A stretch of 64,000 nucleotides of DNA from contig NZ_JDTH01000002.1 in assembly GCF_000710615.1 (NCBI RefSeq), positions 488,082 to 552,081 on the forward strand, given 5' to 3'. The notes under the pieces were generated by a model. The model searched no databases and was not told where the DNA came from. It saw nothing but the letters and a program-made list of their open reading frames with translations. Position numbers and translations under genes: made by a program. Shown here in pieces: positions 23,773 through 32,924 of the stretch (its first letter is position 1; the number at the start of each line of letters is the position of its first letter). This DNA comes from Haladaptatus cibarius D43. Its GTDB lineage: Archaea > Halobacteriota > Halobacteria > Halobacteriales > Haladaptataceae.

Positions 23773-26415
23773 ATCCCCGTGTTCGACGTGCGACCGGTTC
23801 GTCGTCGAATCTTTTTCGACTCGCACGAGGTCGTCCGCGGCCCCGACCAGTTCGTCGTCGTGGCTGACGACGATAATCTGTTCGACACCCAAACCGCGCA
23901 TGGACTCCACGAGTTCGACCAGTTGTGAGACGTGACCCGAATCCAAGAACACCGTCGGTTCGTCGAGAATGAGCGGCGGCATCGGCGCACTGCCTTCGAT
24001 TCCCTCCGCCAGGAGGCGATAAATCGCACACCGCAGACTGAGGTTGAACAGCGCGCGTTCGCCGCCCGATAACTGTTCGGGGTCGAGCGGTTCGCCGTCC
24101 TTCTGATAAATTGTTAGTCGGTATTCACCGTCGAGCGTGATGCGCGAGTACGAATCGTTCTGATAGATGAGGTCGAACACTTCGTTCAGCATTCGTTCTA
24201 AGTTTTCGACGTTTCGCTGGCGGAGTTCCGCCCGAAGGTCGCCGTACATCGCCTGCAAGTCGTCAGCTTCGTCGTACAGCGATTCGAGAGCATCCACGCG
24301 GGAGACAACCTCTTTCCGTCGTTCTCGGAGATTTTCGAGGGCTTCGATTTCACCGCGAACGCCGCCGATTCGGTCGATGAGGTCGTCTCGTTGCTCCCGG
24401 AGGGTTTCTAACTCCTCGCCGACCTGTTCGAGATACGTTTCCGCCCGCTGTTTGCTCTCGCGCGCCTTTTCGACTTCGGATTCGTCGTACAGTCCCTCCA
24501 GTTCGGTTCGACGCGAGCGTTTTTCCGCGAGACGGTTGCGTCGCTGGTCGTTCAGTTCCTGTAGATGTGTTCGTTTTTCGGCGAGGCGGTCGAGTTCGCC
24601 CTCCGCATCCTCTATTTTGTCGTGGATGGAGTGGATTCGCTCGATTCGGGTTTTGGCGTCGGAAATGGACTGTTCTTCCCCTTCGAGTTCCGCAACTGAT
24701 TCCCGATGTGTTTCTGCCTTCGATTCGAGTTCAGTCGCATCTTCTACCCTTCCCTCCGCGTCTTCGGTCAGTTCGTCCGCCTCCTCGCGGAGGGTTTCGA
24801 CCTGTTCACGCTTTTCCTCGACTGCTGTCTCGCGGCTTTCCACCAACTGCTCGACGTTTTGCCGGTTGGTTCGCAGTTCGTTCACGCGGTTTTCGGCGGC
24901 CACGAGCGATTCCGCAGTTTCGATTTTCGATTCCAAATTGCGCTGCTTTTCGCGGAGTTCTTCGAGTTCGGATTCCAGTTCCGCCACTCGTTCCCGGTCT
25001 TCGGCTATCGTATCGACGTGTGGCGATTCTTCGACCGACTGCCCGCATTCCGGGCATTTCCCTGCATCCAGCAGTTTCTCGGCTTCTTCGACCTGCTCTT
25101 TGGCGGTTTGGAGTTTCGTCCGACATTCCGTCGCTTCCTCACGGCAGTCCGCCAGTTCCGAGCGAAGGGAATCGAGGTGGTCGCTCGCCTCGCCAAATTC
25201 AATTGGTGCATTTTCGAACGACTCGCGCTCGGATTCGATTTCGGCGTCGAACTCCGACAGTTTCTCCCGCCGGTCTTCGAGTTCGCCGGTCACGGCTTCG
25301 ATTTCTTTCGTGAGTTTCTCGGCTCGATTGCGTTTTTTGCGCGCTCGTGCTTCGAGTTCCTCCGCACGTTCCGCGAGGTTCGACGCCTGATTGTCGAACA
25401 TCTGGGCTTTCATCCGGGCGTCTTCTAACCGTTCGCTGACCTCGTCGTCCTTCGTCTCCAGTTCGTCCAATCGTGTGGAGAGTTCGTTCTCTGTTGCCGT
25501 GTCCAGTTCCGTTTCTCGCAGTTCGGTGTCGATGGTGGATTCCAACTCCGAGATTTCGTCCCGAATCTCGCTCGCCCGCTCGCGCAGAGAGTCGTGTTCT
25601 TGTTCCGCCTCCGTAATTTCTGCCTGCAACCCCTCGATGTCGTCTTCGAGCGCCGACAGTTCCTCGCGTTTTTCGTCGTGAGATTCGAGAACGTTTTTCG
25701 CGTCGTCGAGCGCCTGCTGGGCCTTCTCGCGTTGATCCTCGTAATTTTCGATGTCGGACTCCATCTCGTTGCGCTCCGATTCGAGGTCGTTGAGAAGACC
25801 GTGGAGATTTTTCTCCTCCTTCGCTACGATTTGCGTATCGAGTTCAGAAAGGCTTCCGCGCCGGTCGTCGAGAACGCTTTTCACGCCGAGGCGGGCGTCG
25901 CTGGCGCGTTCGCGGTACTTTTCCAATTTCCCCAACTGGAGGAGGTCGTCTATCATGTCCTGTCGCTGGGCAGGCGTCGCGTTGATGAGTTTGTTCACCT
26001 CGCCTTGCCGGACGTAGGCGCAGTTGACGAACGCATCGGCGTCCATGCGGAACAGCGAGGCGATGTGATTGCGCACGTCGCGCGCGCCGTCGAAACTCCC
26101 GTCGGGCGTTTCGAGGACGCATTTCGCGGTTTGGGCGGAGTCGCCAGTCGCGCGAATCCGTCGATGAATGTGATAGTCGCCGCCAGCGTGTTTGAACCAG
26201 AGTTCGATTTCCGCGTCCTCCGCGCCGATGGTGACGACATCCTCCAAGGTGCGATCGAGCGCGTTCGCGCCGTAAAGCGCGAAAAAGCACGCTTCGAGCA
26301 GGGATGATTTGCCACTGCCGTTGAGTCCGTGGATGACCGTGACGCCGGTGTCGAGTCGCAAATCCGCGTCCTCGTAGCATTTGAAGTTCGAAAGGCGAAT
26401 CCGGTCGAATCTCAC
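23749..26415 (-). CDS. rad50: Rad50 SMC-like DNA double-strand-break repair ATPase
   Basis: 888 residues: N-terminal ATPase half with Walker A (GLNGSGKSS, residues about 31-39), two long coiled-coil arms, the zinc hook (KCPECGQS, about residue 440) that links two Rad50 arms, and the C-terminal half with LSGGERALFNLSLR and Walker B (LILDEPTVFLDSGH). It works with Mre11 in break resection and tethering. The start overlaps the mre11 stop (ATGA). Confidence 0.96.
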   Translation of the reverse strand: MRFDRIRLSNFKCYEDADLRLDTGVTVIHGLNGSGKSSLLEACFFALYGANALDRTLEDVVTIGAEDAEIELWFKHAGGDYHIHRRIRATGDSAQTAKCVLETPDGSFDGARDVRNHIASLFRMDADAFVNCAYVRQGEVNKLINATPAQRQDMIDDLLQLGKLEKYRERASDARLGVKSVLDDRRGSLSELDTQIVAKEEKNLHGLLNDLESERNEMESDIENYEDQREKAQQALDDAKNVLESHDEKREELSALEDDIEGLQAEITEAEQEHDSLRERASEIRDEISELESTIDTELRETELDTATENELSTRLDELETKDDEVSERLEDARMKAQMFDNQASNLAERAEELEARARKKRNRAEKLTKEIEAVTGELEDRREKLSEFDAEIESERESFENAPIEFGEASDHLDSLRSELADCREEATECRTKLQTAKEQVEEAEKLLDAGKCPECGQSVEESPHVDTIAEDRERVAELESELEELREKQRNLESKIETAESLVAAENRVNELRTNRQNVEQLVESRETAVEEKREQVETLREEADELTEDAEGRVEDATELESKAETHRESVAELEGEEQSISDAKTRIERIHSIHDKIEDAEGELDRLAEKRTHLQELNDQRRNRLAEKRSRRTELEGLYDESEVEKARESKQRAETYLEQVGEELETLREQRDDLIDRIGGVRGEIEALENLRERRKEVVSRVDALESLYDEADDLQAMYGDLRAELRQRNVENLERMLNEVFDLIYQNDSYSRITLDGEYRLTIYQKDGEPLDPEQLSGGERALFNLSLRCAIYRLLAEGIEGSAPMPPLILDEPTVFLDSGHVSQLVELVESMRGLGVEQIIVVSHDDELVGAADDLVRVEKDSTTNRSHVEHGDSLVELLG

Positions 26416-27845
26416 AGGTAATCCTCCATGGATACTTGGTCGTCTCCGGAACTGTTGTCGGTGGTATCGATTGTGTCCGTAGACTCAGTTGTCCCGGTGC
26501 TGTCCTCGGAGTCCGCCGTCTCGGTGTCATCCTCAGATTCTCCACCGTCTGCCGTCGCAGTCTCCGCAGATGTGTCTGTTGCTGATTCACCGGTCACTGA
26601 TTCTACCGTGTCCGAGGAATCGTTTGTTGAACTTTCCAGTTCGTCACTCACACCAGAAACCTCGTCCGTGGTTTCTTCTTTTTCGTCCGTCGATTCGTCT
26701 GCCAGTTCGGCCTCTGCTTCCGCGTTTTCGGGTGCCGGTTCGAATGCTTCAACGTCCTCCGAGATGCGGTCTGCGACGTGTTCTTCGACCGCAGTTCGGA
26801 CGTTCGAATCCGCAACTTTGCTCGCGCGAACGATTTCGTCCACGTCGTGTGCAGTCTCACTGAGTCCCATCTCACGAACTCGACTTCTAACCGCGTCGTC
26901 TGGGTCGGCAAAGGAAACGGAAAGGTCGTCCGCTTCGGCTTCGATTTCCCGGCGGTCGGTGACTCGGGTGACGAGTGCGCCTTCGTCCAAGGCGAACTCT
27001 TCGACTCGTGCGGCGGTTACATCTCCGCCCTCGCCGTCGATGGTAATCAGCGCGACCGAATCGGTCAGGTCGTACTCTCGAACGACATCCCGGATGCGGT
27101 CGATTCCCTCGTCCTCGTTGAGTTCAACTGAAATAAATTCGAAATCGCGGGTTTCGATTCCGCGGCGCGACAGCGCCACGTCGCCGTCGAACGTGACGAT
27201 GTTGTAGCCGCGAGCATCGCGCTCGCTGGCGCTCGCGCGCTCGGTGGAACCGCAGTAAGTAACCCACGCCTCCTCGACACGTTCTTTTCCGTGTTTGTGG
27301 TTGTCACCGAGCAACATCGCGTCGAAATCGATCGACGCCTCGCTCAAGACGATCTCCGACTCCCAGTTGCCAAAGTCGAAGGGAGTGAACAGTCCGTGCG
27401 CGACGAGCGCAGAATGTTCCTGTTCGTGCGGAGAAAATTGGTATTCGAGGTCGTCGCGCTTCGATTCGGGAACGTGGTCTAACCCGTAAAACGCGGTGTT
27501 GCCAATCACGGTCGGGTCTGCCCCGAGTCGCGTTGCGAGTCCGAGCGTTTCGAGCAGGTCGAGCCACTGTTCGCCGCGCGTACTCTCGTGGTTGCCGACG
27601 ATGGCGAGAAACGGAATCTCGGCCCGTTCGAGTTTCCGGAGGACGGAAATCGTTCCGTGAAGGTCGGAGAGTCCGGGTCGGCGGTCGTGAAACAAATCGC
27701 CAGCGTGAATGACGGCGTCGAAATCGTCTTCGATTGCGTCATCCACGACGCTGTCGAACGCCGCAAGGAAATCGTCCCGTCGCTCGGGCGAATGATACTG
27801 CCGATACCCGATATGGGTGTCGCCCGTGTGAATCACCCGTGTCAT
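26412..27845 (-). CDS. mre11: Mre11 DNA double-strand-break repair nuclease
   Basis: 477 residues. Phosphoesterase motifs are all present: DTHIGY, HAGDLFHD, GNHE, and LLGDNHKH for the metal site. The catalytic and capping domains occupy about residues 1-370. The last 100 residues are a Ser/Thr/Glu/Asp-rich disordered tail typical of haloarchaea. It ends DQVSMEDYL, which fits a PCNA-binding PIP box (Q-x-x-M-x-x-Y-L) and could bring the nuclease to the clamp. Co-transcribed with rad50. Confidence 0.95.
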   Translation of the reverse strand: MTRVIHTGDTHIGYRQYHSPERRDDFLAAFDSVVDDAIEDDFDAVIHAGDLFHDRRPGLSDLHGTISVLRKLERAEIPFLAIVGNHESTRGEQWLDLLETLGLATRLGADPTVIGNTAFYGLDHVPESKRDDLEYQFSPHEQEHSALVAHGLFTPFDFGNWESEIVLSEASIDFDAMLLGDNHKHGKERVEEAWVTYCGSTERASASERDARGYNIVTFDGDVALSRRGIETRDFEFISVELNEDEGIDRIRDVVREYDLTDSVALITIDGEGGDVTAARVEEFALDEGALVTRVTDRREIEAEADDLSVSFADPDDAVRSRVREMGLSETAHDVDEIVRASKVADSNVRTAVEEHVADRISEDVEAFEPAPENAEAEAELADESTDEKEETTDEVSGVSDELESSTNDSSDTVESVTGESATDTSAETATADGGESEDDTETADSEDSTGTTESTDTIDTTDNSSGDDQVSMEDYL

Positions 27846-28047
27846 TGATTTGTTCGTTGGCTTCCTGCTGTTAAATGATTTCCGTGAGAGCCACGGTGTG
27901 GTCGATGGCGAATCGGGTCTCGCTCCGGTGAGCCGGAGGAAAAATCAGGAGACGTCTTAGCAAATCGGCAGGGAAACGATTTCGAAATCACGGCCCGGAT
28001 TGGACGTGTGTTCTGATATAAACGTTCGGCTTCAGTAGTTCGATACA

Positions 28048-28323
28048 CTACTCGATGTCGAGCGTGTAGAGGCGCTTTCGGGCGTCCGAGAACGAAAACC
28101 GCGAATCGACGAGGTCTTGGTCTTCGAGTCGGTTCAGCGCGTAGCGAACCGTTCGGGGCGGCAGGAGCGTTTCGTCGGCCAGTTCGCTCTGGGTCATCGT
28201 CTCGTTGTACTCCAACACCTTTGCGACCAACTTTGCACTGGGCGGGAGGTCGCGGACTGCCTCGGTCGAATCCGCATCTTGCAGTCGATTAGTACTCGTT
28301 TGGGATAGCTTTGGAACACTCAT
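28048..28323 (-). CDS. small winged-helix transcription regulator
   Basis: 91 residues, essentially one winged helix-turn-helix: SAKLVAKVLEYNETMTQSELADETLLPPRTVRYALNRLEDQDLV and a basic wing (DARKRLYTLDIE). The MarR/TrmB-like layout without an effector domain is common in haloarchaea. It diverges from the proteasome nucleotidase gene over 150 bp and could regulate it or itself. The 202-bp space between it and mre11 contains only short ORFs of poor composition. Confidence 0.82.
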   Translation of the reverse strand: MSVPKLSQTSTNRLQDADSTEAVRDLPPSAKLVAKVLEYNETMTQSELADETLLPPRTVRYALNRLEDQDLVDSRFSFSDARKRLYTLDIE

Positions 28324-28473
28324 CGACTACCCATTTCAGATACAGGGTGATAATATTTCCTATTCAATTTTATTACCCACAGGAATTATCACGGGCGGCT
28401 GTGGAGCGGTAAAACAGCGCGAAAAGGTCGGTCACCCGAAGCCTCTTAAGAGACAGGCGCTTATCCGGAACTG

Positions 28474-29691
28474 ATGACCGATACTGTGGATGACGTAGAA
28501 CTCCCCTACGACGAGGAGAGTACGTCCAGACAGGAGAAAATAGAGGCACTCCAAGAGCGCCTCGAAGTCCTCGAATCCCAGAACGAGGAGATGCGGGACA
28601 AGCTCCTCGACGCGAACGCAGAGAACAACAAGTACCAACAGAAGCTCGAACGGCTCACACACGAGAACAAGAAGCTAAAGCAGTCCCCGTTGTTCGTCGC
28701 CACCGTTCAGGAGATTACGGACGAGGGCGTTATCATCAAACAGCACGGTAACAATCAGGAAGCTGTTACCGAAGTGACTGATGAGATGCACACCGACCTC
28801 GAACCGGATTCCCGCGTCGCCGTCAACAACTCTCTCTCTATCGTAAAGACCCTTGACGACGAGACGGACGTCCGTGCCCGCGTGATGCAAGTCACGAAGA
28901 GTCCCGAAGTCACCTACGAGGACATCGGCGGACTGAAAGAACAGATGAACGAAGTCCGCGAGACGGTCGAGATGCCGCTCGAAAGCCCCGAAATGTTCAC
29001 CGAAGTCGGCATCGACCCGCCGTCCGGCGTTCTGCTCTACGGCCCACCGGGAACCGGAAAGACGATGCTGGCGAAGGCAGTCGCCAACCAAACCGACGCG
29101 ACCTTCATTAAGATGGCCGGGTCGGAACTCGTCCACAAATTCATCGGCGAGGGTGCGAAACTCGTCCGTGACCTGTTCGAAGTCGCTCGCCAGCACGAAC
29201 CTGCTGTGCTCTTCATCGACGAAATCGACGCCATCGCGTCGAAGCGCACCGACTCGAAGACCTCCGGCGATGCCGAAGTTCAGCGCACGATGATGCAGTT
29301 GCTCTCAGAGATGGATGGCTTCGAAGACCGCGGCGAAATCCGCATCATCGCCGCCACCAACCGCTTCGACATGCTCGACCGCGCGATTCTCCGCCCCGGT
29401 CGTTTCGACCGCCTCATCGAGGTGCCGAACCCGAACGACGAGGGCAGAGAACAGATCTTCCGCATCCACACCCGCGGCATGAACGTCGCCGACGACGTGG
29501 ACTTCGAGAAACTCGCCGTCGAGACGGGCGACGCCAGCGGTGCCGATATCAAGGCCATCTGTACCGAAGCCGGGATGTTCGCCATCCGCGACGACCGCAC
29601 CGAAATCACGATGCAGGACTTCGAAGACGCACGGGAGAAAATCGAGGCGGAAGACGACGAAAGCGACGAAGTCTCCAAGACGTTCGCCTAA
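28474..29691 (+). CDS. pan: proteasome-activating nucleotidase (PAN), AAA+ ATPase
   Basis: 405 residues: an N-terminal coiled coil (about 19-70), an OB domain (about 73-140), and an AAA+ module with Walker A GPPGTGKT (190-197), Walker B VLFIDEIDAI, sensor-1 IIAATNR and arginine-finger RPGRFDR. It unfolds proteins and feeds them into the 20S proteasome. The C-terminus (KTFA) has Phe at the penultimate place rather than the Tyr of a canonical HbYX motif, so gate-opening contacts may differ. A TATA-like CTTAAG about 27 bp before the ATG suggests a leaderless transcript. Confidence 0.95.
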   Translation: MTDTVDDVELPYDEESTSRQEKIEALQERLEVLESQNEEMRDKLLDANAENNKYQQKLERLTHENKKLKQSPLFVATVQEITDEGVIIKQHGNNQEAVTEVTDEMHTDLEPDSRVAVNNSLSIVKTLDDETDVRARVMQVTKSPEVTYEDIGGLKEQMNEVRETVEMPLESPEMFTEVGIDPPSGVLLYGPPGTGKTMLAKAVANQTDATFIKMAGSELVHKFIGEGAKLVRDLFEVARQHEPAVLFIDEIDAIASKRTDSKTSGDAEVQRTMMQLLSEMDGFEDRGEIRIIAATNRFDMLDRAILRPGRFDRLIEVPNPNDEGREQIFRIHTRGMNVADDVDFEKLAVETGDASGADIKAICTEAGMFAIRDDRTEITMQDFEDAREKIEAEDDESDEVSKTFA

Positions 29692-30057
29692 GCGAACCGT
29701 CTAACACAGTCGGTCTTTTTCGCGTGTCTGCTTGTTCTGTCTTTTAATGGTGCCTATTTTGGTAGAGTGACGACCGCAGAAGTCACACCTTCATGCCTGC
29801 GAAAGACTTCGTCTTTCGCGGCACCTGAAAACTGTTGGTTTTCCGCGACTCGCAACCGTTTCGCGTTTACTCACCCGAGGAAATCTTTTATTTCTTCTGG
29901 CGAAGAGGAGAAAGGAACGAGTGGATCTGCCACAAGTGACTGCCCGAGCGAGGGCGTGACCGATAACCAGCAGTTGCCCTCAATATCTCGTCAAAACCAA
30001 TAGTATAGTCTTGCAGACATAGGTTACGTCTAACAATCGTAGTCAGAATAATTTTGA
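29692..30057. other. gene-poor spacer with a perfect hairpin
   Basis: 366 bp between PAN and a small membrane gene. GCGAAAGAC (29799-29807) and GTCTTTCGC (29811-29819) form a perfect 9-bp stem with a three-base loop, about 108 bp after the PAN stop. A T-rich run follows the PAN gene more closely (29712-29760) and is the likelier terminator. A GTG-initiated frame (29767-30003) is open but rich in Ser, Arg and Phe, unlike neighbouring proteins, so I do not call it a gene. It may be an eroded insertion remnant. Confidence 0.45.
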
Positions 30058-30201
30058 CTATGCCACACCCATCAGGTCAAAAATCAGATACGGCACGCCG
30101 AACAACAGAACGGTCATCACGGCGAGGATGAGCAGGTAGGACGCAATCGTGCCCGCCGCGGTTAGCCACGCGGGGTGGTCGAAATCGGCTGGAAGGTTCA
30201 T
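30058..30201 (-). CDS. 47-residue single-span membrane microprotein
   Basis: ATG 30201 to TAG 30058. It begins MNLPADFDHPAWLTAAGT and continues into one long hydrophobic helix (SYLLILAVMTVLLFGVPYLIF). I recognise this as a small membrane protein found widely in haloarchaeal genomes, always of about this size, which supports it as a real gene despite its length. The Trp and the acidic N-terminus suggest N-out orientation. Function unknown. Confidence 0.75.
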   Translation of the reverse strand: MNLPADFDHPAWLTAAGTIASYLLILAVMTVLLFGVPYLIFDLMGVA

Positions 30202-30231
30202 ACACGACTGTTCGGCGGGAGTACCTAAATC

Positions 30232-30507
30232 CTACCGGAAAAGGGGGGCAGTCAGCGAATAGAGTATGACTAACAAACAGGCTGTGGAAGCCACTAATAA
30301 AATACCTCGGAACAATCCAGAGAGAGGTTTCTCTTTAGACTCGTAATAATATTCAATTGACATAGCCAAAAAGAGAAATAGTAATGAAAAATCTGCGTAA
30401 AGAGAAATCGAAGACGTTTCCTCTGTCCACCGTACGACAGTTCGGAGAGCAACCCCGACAGCGCCGAGAAGAAAAACCCATAGCAGATACGCTTTTGGGC
30501 ATTTCAT
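30232..30507 (-). CDS. hypothetical three-helix membrane protein
   Basis: 91 residues with about three hydrophobic helices (AYLLWVFLLGAVGVAL, DFSLLFLFLAMSIEYYY, GILLVASTACLLVILYSLTAPL). Lys- and Tyr-rich and less GC-biased than its neighbours: its codons contain many A/T third positions and the flanking DNA is AT-rich, which hints at recent acquisition or relaxed selection. No family is recognised. Confidence 0.6.
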   Translation of the reverse strand: MKCPKAYLLWVFLLGAVGVALRTVVRWTEETSSISLYADFSLLFLFLAMSIEYYYESKEKPLSGLFRGILLVASTACLLVILYSLTAPLFR

Positions 30508-30598
30508 GAGAGAGTATTTACTAATTCTAAATATATGAGTTTATACTCAGTCGAAATCGGGCCGTCTGTGTATTATATTATACGCTAGAGTGGGCGTG

Positions 30599-30796
30599 CT
30601 ATCGAATGATATCCCCGATTCTGCGGGCCTGCCCGCCGAGTGAGGGATTTTTCTCCACGATTCGCAGGACTTCGTGGTCGGTCACGTCGAAGTAGGATTT
30701 CTGGGTCGCGTCCTCGATGAGGTCTTTTTCGAGTCGGAACTCGGTTCCTTCGTGAACCACATCGACGCCCTCGTCATCGAATGAAAGAGTAGTCAT
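30599..30796 (-). CDS. DUF5800-type small haloarchaeal protein
   Basis: 65 residues: MTTLSFDDEGVDVVHEGTEF, then an Asp/Glu/Lys helix and a C-terminal ADP-like turn SLGGQARRIGDIIR. It matches my memory of the DUF5800 family, short cytosolic proteins restricted to haloarchaea. It diverges from the bactofilin-like gene over about 150 bp of AT-rich promoter sequence. Function unknown. Confidence 0.78.
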   Translation of the reverse strand: MTTLSFDDEGVDVVHEGTEFRLEKDLIEDATQKSYFDVTDHEVLRIVEKNPSLGGQARRIGDIIR

Positions 30797-30943
30797 ACTC
30801 CGGCGTTAGCCCCCGACGGATAAAAAAGCTGTAGAATAGCTATCGGCACACAGGTGTTTGGGAACGTAGCACATCCCAACTCGGCAGACGAGCGTCAGAC
30901 GTTCTCGGGAGGATTTATTACGCGGGAATCGTTGGTAGGATGT

Positions 30944-31903
30944 GTGCCGCTCCGCTCCGACCCTCTGGATGAACTTTCGATTCCCGACGGGACGACCGTC
31001 GAAGAACACGACCTCGTGACCGACGGCAACATCATCGTCGGCGCACAGAGTACTGTCGAGTTCGGCGTGCGCGGGAACCACGTCATCGCGGGCGAGCGAG
31101 CGACCTTTGGTGGACATATCGAAGCAAAAGCAGACTGTCGCCTCGACCTCTGGTCGGAGGTCGATGGCGACGTTCTCGTCGGACAGGACGCCTACTTGGG
31201 CGAGCGCGTCCACATCGCCGGACGATTGATGGTCAGCGGTGACCTCGACATCGGGGACGACGTGCAAATCGACGACGGATTCGAAGCGAACGGCTGGATT
31301 GTCATCCGAAATCCGATGCCGACCGTCGTGTTCCTCTTCGTCTATCTCTCGCAGTTGCTTCGACTGGGTGAGGAAGAAGCCGCGAAAAACGTTATCGACG
31401 AGATGTTGGACGAGAGCGAGGCCGAGCCGGCGGTCATCCCGCGAAGCGCCCACGTCAGCGACGATGCGTGGCGCGTTTCGACCCCTGCGACAATCGGGGG
31501 CGAATGCCGACTGCACGGCAACATCCGCGCCGAGGAAATCGAGATGGGTTCGAACACCGAACTGTTCGGCAGTCTTCGCGCTCGCGGCGACATCGTCGTG
31601 GGAGAGAAGACGCGAATCCACGGCGACGTGACGACCCGCAATGGAACCGTCGTTTTGGAAGACGGGGCGGAAGTGCTGGGAGACGTAGCCTGCACAGACC
31701 TCGAATTTCACGAAAACGCAACCGCAGACGGAACTATGCGTGCCCGCGGCGAGATGACGATGATTCGAAGCGAGCGACGAAAGCCGACTGGTGAATCCGA
31801 TGGCGAAAACGAAGGCGAGGAGACGGAAGATGCCGTCGAGACGGCGGAAGCCGCCCATCAGCGGGAACGAGGCGCGGGAGACGGCCCTGCTCCGCAAGCC
31901 TGA
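30944..31903 (+). CDS. polymer-forming (bactofilin-like) beta-helix protein
   Basis: 319 residues from GTG 30944 (reads VPLRSDPLDELSIPDGTTVEEHD). The start is chosen because the protein family begins at this point and a GGTAGGA site lies just upstream; a longer reading from 30854 has no support. Two blocks of short beta-strand repeats (about 12-115 and 175-270: IVGAQSTVEFGVRGNHVIAGER, GDVLVGQDAYLGERVHIAGR and similar) indicate a left- or right-handed beta-helix, split by a hydrophobic segment MPTVVFLFVYLSQLL. The C-terminus is acidic and disordered. The repeats suggest self-polymerisation at the membrane; the biological role is unknown. Confidence 0.8.
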   Translation: MPLRSDPLDELSIPDGTTVEEHDLVTDGNIIVGAQSTVEFGVRGNHVIAGERATFGGHIEAKADCRLDLWSEVDGDVLVGQDAYLGERVHIAGRLMVSGDLDIGDDVQIDDGFEANGWIVIRNPMPTVVFLFVYLSQLLRLGEEEAAKNVIDEMLDESEAEPAVIPRSAHVSDDAWRVSTPATIGGECRLHGNIRAEEIEMGSNTELFGSLRARGDIVVGEKTRIHGDVTTRNGTVVLEDGAEVLGDVACTDLEFHENATADGTMRARGEMTMIRSERRKPTGESDGENEGEETEDAVETAEAAHQRERGAGDGPAPQA

Positions 31904-32073
31904 ATATTGACACATTTCGGCAATTACCTCACGGAAGTGACAGACATCACCAGCGGATAGTATTTCGACCGAATGTCAGATATTTGTTGACTTCCCAACA
32001 GTATAATAACCTCCGGGGGCTTTGGTACTTGGTGACGCATGCAAACTAAACACACTCTCGGTTGGTGGTATCA

Positions 32074-32922
32074 ATGCACTCGGTCGTGTTGACGAAAGGC
32101 GTTCCCGACTTCCGCGAAGGGCAGGTGTCGTTCGACGAGGACGGTCACTTAGAACGCGGACGGACGCCGACGGTGATGAACCCGAACGACGAATTCGCCC
32201 TCAAGGCCGCCCTCCAGACGAAAGTAAAACACGGCGGGCAGGTGAGCGCGATGAGCATGGGGCCGCCGGGCTACGCCGACGTGCTCCGCGAAGCGATGAC
32301 GGTGTACGCGGACGACTGCTATCTCCTCTCCGACCGTGAGATGGCCGCTGCAGACACGTGGGCGACGGCGATTACCCTCTCGGCGGGTATCGAGAAAATC
32401 GGCGAACCGGACTTGGTTTTCGCGGGCTTCAAAACCGCAGACGGGGAGACGGGACAGACTGGCCCGCAGACGGCGTGGTGTTTGGACTATCCCATCATCA
32501 CCCACGTCATCGCGATGGAAGTCGATGAGGACGAACGACAGGTGCGCGCGAAACGACTCGTGGAGGGTGACGTAGACGAAATCGAAACAGTCACCGCGCC
32601 GCTCCCGGCGTTCATCGTGACCGACCCGGAGTACGAACCATCGTACCGAAAGGCGGCCCACCGACTCCAGAAAAAGCGACTGAAAGCCGAAACCGAAGAA
32701 CGCGCCGAGGAGTACGAAGAGTACCTCTCGACGTGGGACCACGCCGACCTCAATCTCGACCCGGAGTACATCGGACTGGACGGGTCGCCGACAATCGTGT
32801 CGTCGGTTGACCCGATTCCGAAGGCTCCGGCAGAGCGGGACGCCACGATGGTCACGCCCGACGACGAGGGGGCGATGGAGGACGTGCTCGAAACGATGCG
32901 GCCATTTGCGACGGGGGACTGA
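32074..32922 (+). CDS. etfB: electron-transfer flavoprotein beta subunit
   Basis: 282 residues from ATG 32074. ETF-beta fold with VLTKGVPDF at the start, the AMP-binding region (MSMGPPGYADVLREAMTVYADDCYLLSDRE), and the DLVFAGFKTADGETGQTGPQTAWCLDYP signature of Fix/ETF-beta. It carries electrons from acyl-CoA dehydrogenases with EtfA. A TATA-like GTATAATAAC at 32001-32010 is the likely promoter, leaving a leader of about 40 bases. etfA follows after two bases. Confidence 0.94.
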   Translation: MHSVVLTKGVPDFREGQVSFDEDGHLERGRTPTVMNPNDEFALKAALQTKVKHGGQVSAMSMGPPGYADVLREAMTVYADDCYLLSDREMAAADTWATAITLSAGIEKIGEPDLVFAGFKTADGETGQTGPQTAWCLDYPIITHVIAMEVDEDERQVRAKRLVEGDVDEIETVTAPLPAFIVTDPEYEPSYRKAAHRLQKKRLKAETEERAEEYEEYLSTWDHADLNLDPEYIGLDGSPTIVSSVDPIPKAPAERDATMVTPDDEGAMEDVLETMRPFATGD

Positions 32923-32924
32923 TA

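Noticed and set aside
27842-28048. Leftward 68-codon frame between mre11 and the winged-helix gene
   Set aside because: Arg/Ser/Pro-rich, not acidic, and it overlaps the promoter region of mre11.
29767-30003. GTG-initiated 78-codon frame after PAN
   Set aside because: Rich in Ser, Arg, Phe and Cys with irregular codon use, no acidic bias and no family match. More likely a spurious frame across hairpin-containing spacer DNA.
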